This document shows, in pieces, positions 25,246 to 33,034 of a stretch of 40,982 nucleotides of DNA. The first letter of the stretch is position 1. Each line of letters opens with the position of its first letter. The stretch lies in contig JANWXO010000004.1 in the NCBI GenBank assembly GCA_025057295.1, forward strand, positions 1-40,982, read 5' to 3'. The position numbers and the translations under genes were made by a program. Below the pieces are notes generated by a model. The model saw only the letters and a list, made by a program, of their open reading frames with translations. It was not told the origin of the DNA and did no database searches. The stretch comes from Candidatus Binatia bacterium. GTDB taxonomy: Bacteria > Desulfobacterota > Binatia > Bin18.

Positions 25246-26763
25246 ATGCCACACCCACAGGGGATTATCGATGTCATCGTTGTCGGCGCAGGAAATGCGG
25301 CGCTGACCGCCGCCATTGCTGCACGCGCCGAGGGCGCACGGGTGCTGGTCCTGGAGAAAGCCCCAAGAGAACTCCGCGGTGGGAATACCCGTTTCACCGG
25401 CGGTCTCTTTCGCTGTACCTACAACGGCATCGCGGATTTGGTACCGATCGTGCGCGCGCACGACGATCCGACAACTGTTACGGTCGAACCCTATACGCGT
25501 TCCGATTATCTCAAAGACATCGAGCGCACCACCGGCGGGCAGGCCGATCGCGTGCTGAGCGAGGTTCTGGTCGACCGTTCATACGAGACCGTGCGCTGGA
25601 TGGCGGACCTTGGGGTGCCGTGGGAGTTCAACCGCGCCGTGGGAGCGGTCCCGATCGCAGGCACGGCAACGGTCAAACTCCCTTTCGGTGGAGCGCTCCG
25701 TGTCAAAGGTGAAGGGGTAGTGTTGTCCGCCACCCTCTTCCAATTGGCCGAAGAGGCCGGGGTTGAGATTCTCTACGAAACCCAGGCGCAACGCATTCTG
25801 ACCGCAACCAATGGACGCATCGAGGGGGTCGAAGTACGCAGACCCGAGGGAATCAATCTGTTGCCTTGTCGCGCCCTCGTGCTGGCCAGTGGCGGTTTTC
25901 AGGCGAACCCGGAAATGCGCACTGCCTATCTCGGTCCCGACTGGAGTCTCGTAAGGGTCCGGGGCACCCGCTTTAATACCGGCGAGATGCTCCGCGCCGC
26001 TCTGACTGTGGGCGCGCAGAGTTATGGCGAATGGTCAGGCTGCCACGCCACGCCGATCGACGCCGAGGCGCCGATGTACGGCGAGCTCCGCCTTACCGAC
26101 CGCACCAACCGCCTCTCGTATCCCTTTTCGATCATGGTGAATTTAGACGGCGAGCGGTTCGTCGACGAGGGGGAAGATTTTCCCCTGTACACGTATGCGA
26201 AAATGGGACGAGCAGTGCTCAAACAGCGCGGGGCACTGGCGTTCCAGATCTTCGACCGCAAGACCATCCCTCTGCTGGAAACCCGCTACAACACTGGGAC
26301 CCCTATCGTTGCCGACACGTTGGCCGCATTGGCGGAGCGTATTGTGGCACGCTACCGCCTGCACGGCTTCCGCAAGACAACCTTTCTCCACACCGTGGAA
26401 GCCTATAACGCCGCTGTGCAGGCAGGTCCCTTCAATCCTACCATTCTCGACGGCAAACGGACGATGGGGCTGCGTCCCGAGAAAACCAACTGGGCAACGC
26501 GCCTCGACGAGCCGCCCTTCTACGCCTATCCAGTCACCGTCGGGATCACGTTCACGTTCGGGGGCATCCGCATCAACGCCGATGCTGCTGTTGTCGATTA
26601 CCTAGACCGTCCGATCCCGGGGTTGTTTGCCACGGGAGAGATCACAGGTGGCTTCTTTTACGCGAACTATCCAGGCGGGGCCGGGCTCATGCGGGGTGCC
26701 GTGTTTGGTCGGCTCGCCGGCACGCACGCCGCCCGGTTCGCACGGGAAGCGTCCGCTGGATAA
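25246..26763 (+). CDS. FAD-dependent dehydrogenase, tricarballylate dehydrogenase-like
   Basis: A 505-residue flavoprotein of the fumarate reductase/succinate dehydrogenase group, closest to TcuA. The FAD motif is VVGAGNAALTAAIAARAEG near residues 12-30, with E37 ending the second strand (LVLEKA). The substrate-domain signature TFTFGGIRIN and the C-terminal ATGEITGGFFYANYPGGAGL are typical of TcuA and related FAD proteins, as is the WSGCHATPIDAEAP loop. It probably reduces or oxidises a C-C bond next to a carboxylate. An AAGGAGG site 8 bases before the ATG fixes the start. No TcuB-type iron-sulfur/haem partner is adjacent, so its electron acceptor is unknown. Confidence 0.87.
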   Translation: MPHPQGIIDVIVVGAGNAALTAAIAARAEGARVLVLEKAPRELRGGNTRFTGGLFRCTYNGIADLVPIVRAHDDPTTVTVEPYTRSDYLKDIERTTGGQADRVLSEVLVDRSYETVRWMADLGVPWEFNRAVGAVPIAGTATVKLPFGGALRVKGEGVVLSATLFQLAEEAGVEILYETQAQRILTATNGRIEGVEVRRPEGINLLPCRALVLASGGFQANPEMRTAYLGPDWSLVRVRGTRFNTGEMLRAALTVGAQSYGEWSGCHATPIDAEAPMYGELRLTDRTNRLSYPFSIMVNLDGERFVDEGEDFPLYTYAKMGRAVLKQRGALAFQIFDRKTIPLLETRYNTGTPIVADTLAALAERIVARYRLHGFRKTTFLHTVEAYNAAVQAGPFNPTILDGKRTMGLRPEKTNWATRLDEPPFYAYPVTVGITFTFGGIRINADAAVVDYLDRPIPGLFATGEITGGFFYANYPGGAGLMRGAVFGRLAGTHAARFAREASAG

Positions 26764-26820
26764 TAGAATTGCCACAAAAATAACCACTTTACTTTCGCTC
26801 TGGCCTGTCGATATGATGAC

Positions 26821-29800
26821 ATGCCTATGTCAGATCACACCGCTCTTCCGCCTTTGTCTGCTTCAGCGCAAGAGCTCACCGCGCTCTTGCGCGAGCGCAT
26901 TCTGTTGTTCGACGGCGCCATGGGCACCTCGATCCAAGCGAGGCATCTGGATGCGGCTGCCTTTGGCGGTCCCCAATACGAAGGATGCAACGAGTATCTG
27001 GTGCTGACCGCTCCGCAGGTCATCACCGATATTCATGAAGGGTTTCTCCAGGCCGGGTGCGATATTATCGAAACGGATACCTTCGGAGGCACGCCGATCG
27101 TGCTGGCGGAGTACGGCCTGCAAGACCGTACGGTCGAGATCAATACGGCCGCAGCACGGATTGCCCGGGCGGTAGCCGAGCGCTACAGCACCCCGACCAA
27201 GCCCCGCTTCGTCGCTGGTTCGATGGGCCCGACAACCAAAACGCTCTCGCTGACCGGCGGGGTCACCTTCCAGCAGCTGCGCGAGGCGTATGCACTGCAG
27301 GCCGAGGGACTGTTGCTCGGCGGGGTCGACTGCCTGATCCTCGAAACTGCTCAGGATACCCTCAACGTCAAAGCTGGTCTGCTCGGCATAGAAGATGCCG
27401 CACGGAAAGTGGGCTGGCGTGTCCCGGTCATCGTCTCGGGAACGATCGAAACCATGGGGACAATGTTGGCCGGGCAAGGGGTGGAAGCACTGTACGTCTC
27501 TCTCGCTCACCACGATCTCCTCGCGATCGGCCTCAATTGTGCGACCGGCCCGGACTTCATGACCGATCATATTCGCACCCTGGCCCAACTGTCGCGTTTT
27601 CCGGTGCTGTGCATGCCCAATGCTGGCTTGCCCGACGAAGAGGGACGCTACAACGAAACCCCCGCCATGATCGCTGCCAAGCTGGAGCGCTTCGTGGACC
27701 AGGGGTGGATCAACCTGGTCGGCGGATGCTGTGGGACGACCCCTGCCCACCTACACCTCCTGGCACAGATGCTCGTCGGCAAGCAACCGCGAGTGATCCA
27801 GGCCCCACGCCGCAGTGTGGTGGCCGGACTCGAGCCGTTGACGATCGACGAAGACAAACGCCCTATTCTGGTCGGCGAGCGCACTAATGTCATCGGCTCT
27901 CGCAAGTTTAAGGACCTCATTGTCGCTGGAGCGTTCGAGGAAGGCGCGGAAATCGGTCGTCGCCAGGTCCGTGGCGGAGCGCAGATCCTCGATGTTTGCC
28001 TGGCAGACCCGGACCGTGACGAGCTGGCCGATATGACGCGGTTCCTGGAGATCCTGGTGCGCAAGGTCAAAGTGCCCTTGATGATCGACACCACCGACCC
28101 GCGCGTGCTCGAGGCCGCCCTGCAACGGTGCCAGGGTAAAGCGATCGTCAACTCCATCAATCTCGAAGACGGCGAGGAACGCTTTCAGAAGGTTGTCCCT
28201 TTGGTCAAACGCTACGGCGCGGCTGTGGTGGTCGGGTGCATCGACGAGGACCCCGTGCAGGGTATGGCGGTCACGCGCACGCGCAAGTTAGAAATCGCGC
28301 AGCGCAGCTATGATCTCCTGACCAGAAAATATGGGTTGGCACAGGAAGATATCATTTTCGATCCGCTCGTCTTCCCGCTAGGCACGGGGGACCACAACTA
28401 TATCGGTGCAGGAGAAGAAACGATCGAAGGGGTGCGGTTGATCAAACAGACCTTCCCCGCGTGTAAAACCATTCTCGGCATCAGCAACGTCTCCTTCGGT
28501 CTCCCCCCGGCTGGACGCGAAGTGTTGAACGCTGTGTTCCTCTACCACTGCGTCAAAGCCGGCCTCGATATGGCGATCGTCAACACCGAGAAGCTCGAGC
28601 GGTACGCCTCCATCCCAGAAGAGGAACGCCGCCTGGCGGAAGATCTGATCTACTGGCGTGGGGACGATCCAGTCGCCGCCTTTGCTGCCTACTTCCGCCA
28701 GAAGAACAGCAAAGCGAAGGCGGACAGCAAAAAGGACCTGCCTGTGGATGAGCGCCTGGCCCGCTCCATCATCGAGGGCTCCAAAGACGGGCTGATCGAG
28801 GATCTCCAGGAGGCGTTGCGGTCCCGCACGCCGCTCGACATCATCAACGGCCCTCTGATGGCTGGCATGGACGAAGTCGGCCGCTTGTTCAACAACAACG
28901 AGTTGATCGTTGCCGAAGTGTTACAGAGCGCGGAAGTCATGAAAGCGGCGGTGGCCTATCTCGAGCAGTTTATGGAGAAAAGCGAGGGCGCGCTCAAGGG
29001 AACGGTCATCCTCGCCACGGTGAAAGGCGACGTGCACGATATCGGCAAAAACCTCGTCGAGATCATCCTGAGCAACAACGGCTACCGCGTAGTGAATCTA
29101 GGGATTAAGGTGCCGCCAGAAACCCTGATCGATGCCTACCGCAGGTATACGCCCGATATCATCGGGTTATCCGGCCTGTTGGTAAAGTCTGCCCAGCAGA
29201 TGGTCGTCACTGCGCAGGACCTGGCAGCCGCCGGCATCACCTGCCCCCTGCTCGTCGGTGGCGCGGCCCTAACGGCGCGTTTTACGGCAACCAAGATCGC
29301 CCCGGAGTATGCGGGGTTAGTGTGCTACGCCAATGATGCCATGCAGGGGCTGGACCTCGCCAACCAGATCATCTCTCCCGAGAAGCGGGCGGCGTTGGCG
29401 GAGAAAGTCGCAGCCGAGCAGGCGCGCCTAGCCCAACAGGAGAAAAAACCGCTCGAGGTGAAGCGAGAGGATTCTCCTCCTCCACGGGTCTCCGTGATTA
29501 CCCACGAACACGAGATTCCCTTGCCACCAGACCTACGTGCCCACGTCATCGACAATTACGACGTTGAAGCGATCTTTGCGTATGTGAACCCGACCATGCT
29601 CTATGGCAAACACTTAGGCCTGAGGGGCAATGTGGACACCCTGTTAACCCAGGGGGACGAGAAGGCTACACACCTGTACCAGCAAGTACGGGCGATGGAG
29701 GATGAGATCCTTGCCAAACAGCTCTTCCGCGCCCAGGCCGTGTACAAATTCTTCCCCGCGCAAGCGGTCGACGACACGATCCTTGTCTATAACCCGAACG

Positions 29801-30357
29801 CCAGTGAGGTGATCGAGACTTTTCATTTCCCGCGGCAGACCCACGGGGAAAGGTTGTGCCTGAGCGACTTTGTCGCCCCGCGCCACTCCGGCAAACTCGA
29901 CTATATCGCTCTTTTCGCTGTCACTTGTGGGCATGGGGTGCGCGAGCTCGCGGAACGCTATAAGCAAGCCGGCCAGTACTTACGGGCTCACATCCTCCAG
30001 GCCCTGGCGATAGAATGCGCAGAGGCGTTCGCCGAACTGCTGCACCAGCGACTGCGGGAGATGTGGGGTTTCCCCGATCCGCCGACTCTGACGATGCGCG
30101 AGCGCTTCAAGGCCCGCTACCGTGGAGTACGGGTCAGCTTCGGTTATCCGGCGTGCCCACGGCTGGAGGATCAAACCAAGCTGTTCCGTCTCCTACAGGT
30201 GACGGAGACCATCGGCGTCCACCTGACCGAGGGGTTCATGATGGAACCGGAAGCCTCCGTCTCCGCCCTCGTCTTCCACCATCCCCAGGCGCGCTATTTC
30301 AGCATTCTGGAAGATGAATTGGCGGCCTTCGAACGACAGCTTGCTATCGGGGCGTAG
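26821..30357 (+). CDS. metH: Cobalamin-dependent methionine synthase
   Basis: A 1,178-residue full-length MetH that transfers the methyl group of methyltetrahydrofolate to homocysteine through methylcobalamin. Four modules are present in order. The homocysteine domain (about 20-320) has zinc ligands C240 (GLNC) and C303/C304 (GGCCGTTP). The pterin domain is at about 345-620 (VGERTNVIGSRKF). The B12 cap and binding domain (about 645-860) has the DxHxxG motif at D737 to G742, with H739 as cobalt ligand. The SAM-binding reactivation domain (about 900-1,170) has YRGVRVSFGYPACP. A charged linker at 860-890 separates the last two. Two start codons (26821 and 26827) are possible; neither has a strong ribosome binding site. 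No cobalamin or SAM riboswitch fits in the 57-base gap upstream. Confidence 0.97.
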   Translation: MPMSDHTALPPLSASAQELTALLRERILLFDGAMGTSIQARHLDAAAFGGPQYEGCNEYLVLTAPQVITDIHEGFLQAGCDIIETDTFGGTPIVLAEYGLQDRTVEINTAAARIARAVAERYSTPTKPRFVAGSMGPTTKTLSLTGGVTFQQLREAYALQAEGLLLGGVDCLILETAQDTLNVKAGLLGIEDAARKVGWRVPVIVSGTIETMGTMLAGQGVEALYVSLAHHDLLAIGLNCATGPDFMTDHIRTLAQLSRFPVLCMPNAGLPDEEGRYNETPAMIAAKLERFVDQGWINLVGGCCGTTPAHLHLLAQMLVGKQPRVIQAPRRSVVAGLEPLTIDEDKRPILVGERTNVIGSRKFKDLIVAGAFEEGAEIGRRQVRGGAQILDVCLADPDRDELADMTRFLEILVRKVKVPLMIDTTDPRVLEAALQRCQGKAIVNSINLEDGEERFQKVVPLVKRYGAAVVVGCIDEDPVQGMAVTRTRKLEIAQRSYDLLTRKYGLAQEDIIFDPLVFPLGTGDHNYIGAGEETIEGVRLIKQTFPACKTILGISNVSFGLPPAGREVLNAVFLYHCVKAGLDMAIVNTEKLERYASIPEEERRLAEDLIYWRGDDPVAAFAAYFRQKNSKAKADSKKDLPVDERLARSIIEGSKDGLIEDLQEALRSRTPLDIINGPLMAGMDEVGRLFNNNELIVAEVLQSAEVMKAAVAYLEQFMEKSEGALKGTVILATVKGDVHDIGKNLVEIILSNNGYRVVNLGIKVPPETLIDAYRRYTPDIIGLSGLLVKSAQQMVVTAQDLAAAGITCPLLVGGAALTARFTATKIAPEYAGLVCYANDAMQGLDLANQIISPEKRAALAEKVAAEQARLAQQEKKPLEVKREDSPPPRVSVITHEHEIPLPPDLRAHVIDNYDVEAIFAYVNPTMLYGKHLGLRGNVDTLLTQGDEKATHLYQQVRAMEDEILAKQLFRAQAVYKFFPAQAVDDTILVYNPNASEVIETFHFPRQTHGERLCLSDFVAPRHSGKLDYIALFAVTCGHGVRELAERYKQAGQYLRAHILQALAIECAEAFAELLHQRLREMWGFPDPPTLTMRERFKARYRGVRVSFGYPACPRLEDQTKLFRLLQVTETIGVHLTEGFMMEPEASVSALVFHHPQARYFSILEDELAAFERQLAIGA

Positions 30358-30377
30358 CGGGAAATGAGGCACGCGAC

Positions 30378-30421
30378 AGTCTGCCAGAGAGCCAGGGTGT
30401 CGTTGCACCCTCCGGCAGACT
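30378..30421. terminator. Bidirectional hairpin terminator between metH and the HU gene
   Basis: Nested perfect arms AGTCTGCC (30378-30385) with GGCAGACT (30414-30421), and AGGGTG (30394-30399) with CACCCT (30406-30411), form a strong interrupted stem. It lies 20 bases after the metH stop and 41 bases after the HU stop on the other strand, where a shared terminator is expected. There is no long T run, so efficiency is uncertain. Confidence 0.6.
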
Positions 30422-30462
30422 GCCGACTCGTAACCGGAGCCGGCCTCCCTCAGGAGAGCGGT

Positions 30463-30753
30463 CTACTTTTTCGTTGGGCCGAGAATCGCCTCTTTCAGGG
30501 CTTTCGACGCCGTAAAGGCAACTTTCTTGCGGGCGGGAATTTTGATCGGCTCCCCAGTTTGAGGATTGCGCCCGGTGCGGGCTTTTGTCTGGCGCAGCCG
30601 GAAGGTGCCCAAGTTAGGAATCTTCAATACTTTCTCTTTCTTGACGGTCTTGCCGATGAAATCGATGAGGGCGTTGAGATTCTCATCCGCCTGCCGGCTA
30701 GAGATTCCCCCCCAGCTCTCGGCCAATTTCTTTACCATCTCGGACTTCGTCAT
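30463..30753 (-). CDS. hup: HU-family DNA-binding protein
   Basis: A 96-residue histone-like protein with the classical fold: a helical dimerisation part MTKSEMVKKLAESWGG, then the DNA-binding arm with signature RTGRNPQTGEPIKIPARK, and the C-terminal helix ending in a basic tail. It bends and compacts DNA. The length fits HU (about 90). The ATG at 30753 has GAAGGAGG 8 bases upstream; the longer frame upstream has no support. It is monocistronic or follows the small acidic gene at 30848. Confidence 0.94.
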   Translation of the reverse strand: MTKSEMVKKLAESWGGISSRQADENLNALIDFIGKTVKKEKVLKIPNLGTFRLRQTKARTGRNPQTGEPIKIPARKKVAFTASKALKEAILGPTKK

Positions 30754-30847
30754 AGTACCAACCTCCTTCTCTGTGATGGAATTTCTCACTTAGCCTACCG
30801 AGGAAGAGGAGACCGTGCGTCAGCTTTGCGGTGCCTCGCCTCCTAGC

Positions 30848-30997
30848 TTACTCCTCCTCCCATTCCTCTTCGTCATCCAGTTCCTCGTCCTCCTCCCAGT
30901 CCTCGTCGTCTAGTTCCTCCTCCTCCCAGTCCTCGTCCTCTTCCTGTAGGTCGAGCCAGAGGGGGGTTGCGTACGGTGTTGTCATCATTTCCCTCAT
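30848..30997 (-). CDS. Small, extremely acidic protein with tryptophan repeats
   Basis: A 49-codon frame from an ATG at 30997 to TAA at 30848-30850. After MTTPYATPLWLDLQ the last 31 residues are almost only Glu and Asp, punctuated by tryptophans in repeats of the type DEDWEEEELDD and DEDWEEDEELD. A more likely start is the ATG at 30985, which has GAGGG 5 bases upstream and gives 45 residues. The composition is very unlike random sequence in this genome, and the reverse strand has no alternative gene. It lies between the radical SAM gene and the HU gene on the same strand. I do not recognise a family. It could be a DNA mimic or chaperone-like partner of the neighbouring basic HU, which is speculation. 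Confidence 0.6.
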   Translation of the reverse strand: MREMMTTPYATPLWLDLQEEDEDWEEEELDDEDWEEDEELDDEEEWEEE

Positions 30998-31081
30998 ACA
31001 GCTTTAGATTCCGACGTCGCACCAGGCACCCGAGCAGTCGTGCTCACAAGATGCACGAGCCGCTCAGGAGGTGTCCGTCGG

Positions 31082-32974
31082 TTATGCAACCGTTATGATC
31101 GGCACCGCAGGCGTGGTGCGCCGGGTGCCCATGCGCTCGTGACCGGCGAGGTAGAAATTCCTCGCCTCTTCATCAGTGACGACTTGGCGCTTCGTTTGTG
31201 GATCATACAATTTCCACACACCCCCGAGCATGGGATGGCGACCACGGCGATAACTATAGGCCCAGTAAATAAACTCCCGCGTCATACTGTCCCGCGCTTC
31301 CCAGTTCAGCCCCCGCCCTCCGGAGAAGGTCAGCGTATTTTTGATCACCCGCCACGGGGAGTAGAAAGTCGTATAGGCATCGCGATAGGCTTGGTAGATC
31401 TCCTCCGCCGTCATGGTGGGATGGTGGGCGACCACGTGATCGGAGTCGTACCAGTTAAAATCCCAATCACGAATCATGCCCTCTGCGACTGCTTTGATGT
31501 GATCCTCAGTGCCGGGCAGCGGGGTGACGATGAAGAAGGACGCCAGATCGACACCCACCTCGATCAGATCGAGTGCGGCCTGACGCCCACACTCCGGGGT
31601 GTCGAAGGGGAAGCCGATCATATACCCACAGTGCACGGCAATGCCGGCCCGATGCCAGTTATCGACCACGCGCCGGTACTTTTCCAGTACCCGCCGCTTG
31701 GCCTCTGCCAGGTCGATATTGCGCTCACGCCGATCGGTATTCTGGAACTTGGTGGCAGCGACCAGGTTTTGTGGATTGAAGGACTCAAAGCCGACAAAAG
31801 CACAGTACCCTCCAGCTTCCTTCACCAACTCCACAAAACGCCGGCTGCGCTGGTGCTTGCTGCTCTCCACCTCTCCCGGACGCAGGTCGGCATACCCAGC
31901 GGCATCAATGTCTACCTGCATCATAAAATTGATGTTGCGCCCCTGACGGCGCAGCTCTGCCATCCCCAAGAGCAGGGGCTCCCATTGTGGGCTGCGGAAA
32001 AAATCATCGTCGACCAAAAACAGCGTGTCGATGCCATGGTAATCGGCGGCGTCGCGAATCCAGTCAATGGCAAACTGCGGGTCGCGCGCCCGCATGGTCC
32101 TGCCCATGACATTTTTCACGCTACAATAGGAACAGGTAAACGGACAACCGCGGGAGGTGTCCAAGGTGGTCATCGTGGTATTGGCGAACCGTTTTAAATA
32201 TCGGTCATCGATCGCCGGCAACTGCACCGAGTCGATCACCGGCACCATGATCTCGCCAGTGCCGGTCTTGGCACGAATACCAGAGGTGACGCTGTAGTGC
32301 AGCTTGAGTTCCCCCCGCAGGTAATCGTCCAGTATCTGGACCCAGGTGTTCTCTGCCTCCCCAACCACCGTCGTCACCCCACAGCTATTCAAGAACTCAC
32401 ACGACTCTGGATAGCCGCTCACATGAAAGCCACCCATCAGCACGGGAAACCCTGCAGCGACAAATTGCAAGGCGAGGTCGCGGCCACGCGGGTATTGGTT
32501 GGTCTGCACGCCCGCTAAACCGATAAGCACCTCCACGCCATCCTCTCTGGCTTTCCTGCGAATGGTATCGATGGTGTCACGACTGATCGGTCCATCCACC
32601 ATCTCGTCCCACAGGACCGTCTCGATAAACACATTATGGTTGGCCCGTAAGCGATTGTACTCCTCGTTGAGGGCGGCTAGGGCAGTCAGCGTATTGTTCG
32701 GCAATACCCCCTTCCAAAAGTACAGGACGTAGCCCTGTTCGTCATATTTCGACGGCTTAATAAAATAGACCCGTACGGTGCGGCACGGGGTGGCCGTGCG
32801 ACTCGGCCTGCGTGCTACAGGCAAGGTCGAGAGCGTGCACCCCTGCTGGTCCGTATCTGCGGCGAGCATGGAACCTGCCGAGGCAAGTGCTCGTGCCTCA
32901 CGCCATGCCCTCCGCCACCGCGGACTCTTGCCCGGAGTCTCTCTTTGCTCACTGTCTGCAACCACATTCTTCAT
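31082..32974 (-). CDS. B12-binding radical SAM protein
   Basis: A 630-residue protein. Residues about 66-230 look like a cobalamin-binding Rossmann domain without the DxHxxG loop; it contains GLAGVQTNQYPRGRDLA and LMGGFHVSGYP, as in BchE/HpnP-type class B enzymes. The radical SAM barrel follows with the cluster motif at C277, C281 and C284 (SRGCPFTCSYCSVKNVMG). The rest of the barrel and a C-terminal domain of about 180 residues (with FIVTPLPGTEDH) complete it. The first 65 residues are basic and arginine-rich and have no counterpart in the family. The ATG at 32974 has AAGGAGA 3-4 bases upstream. The reaction is unknown; methylation of an unactivated carbon or a tetrapyrrole/lipid ring change is typical. 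It lies 60 bases after ptsP. Confidence 0.87.
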   Translation of the reverse strand: MKNVVADSEQRETPGKSPRWRRAWREARALASAGSMLAADTDQQGCTLSTLPVARRPSRTATPCRTVRVYFIKPSKYDEQGYVLYFWKGVLPNNTLTALAALNEEYNRLRANHNVFIETVLWDEMVDGPISRDTIDTIRRKAREDGVEVLIGLAGVQTNQYPRGRDLALQFVAAGFPVLMGGFHVSGYPESCEFLNSCGVTTVVGEAENTWVQILDDYLRGELKLHYSVTSGIRAKTGTGEIMVPVIDSVQLPAIDDRYLKRFANTTMTTLDTSRGCPFTCSYCSVKNVMGRTMRARDPQFAIDWIRDAADYHGIDTLFLVDDDFFRSPQWEPLLLGMAELRRQGRNINFMMQVDIDAAGYADLRPGEVESSKHQRSRRFVELVKEAGGYCAFVGFESFNPQNLVAATKFQNTDRRERNIDLAEAKRRVLEKYRRVVDNWHRAGIAVHCGYMIGFPFDTPECGRQAALDLIEVGVDLASFFIVTPLPGTEDHIKAVAEGMIRDWDFNWYDSDHVVAHHPTMTAEEIYQAYRDAYTTFYSPWRVIKNTLTFSGGRGLNWEARDSMTREFIYWAYSYRRGRHPMLGGVWKLYDPQTKRQVVTDEEARNFYLAGHERMGTRRTTPAVPIITVA

Positions 32975-33034
32975 GGTTCTCCTTCCGGCCACGGGCCGAC
33001 TTGTAGCTGTCAGTCCGACAAATGTCAATAAAAT

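Noticed and set aside
26764-26820. Possible cobalamin or SAM riboswitch before metH
   Set aside because: The gap is only 57 bases and shows no conserved B12-box or SAM-aptamer pattern.
31040-32197. 385-codon plus-strand frame opposite the radical SAM gene
   Set aside because: Histidine/proline-rich shadow with no motif; the minus strand encodes the cluster-binding CxxxCxxC protein.
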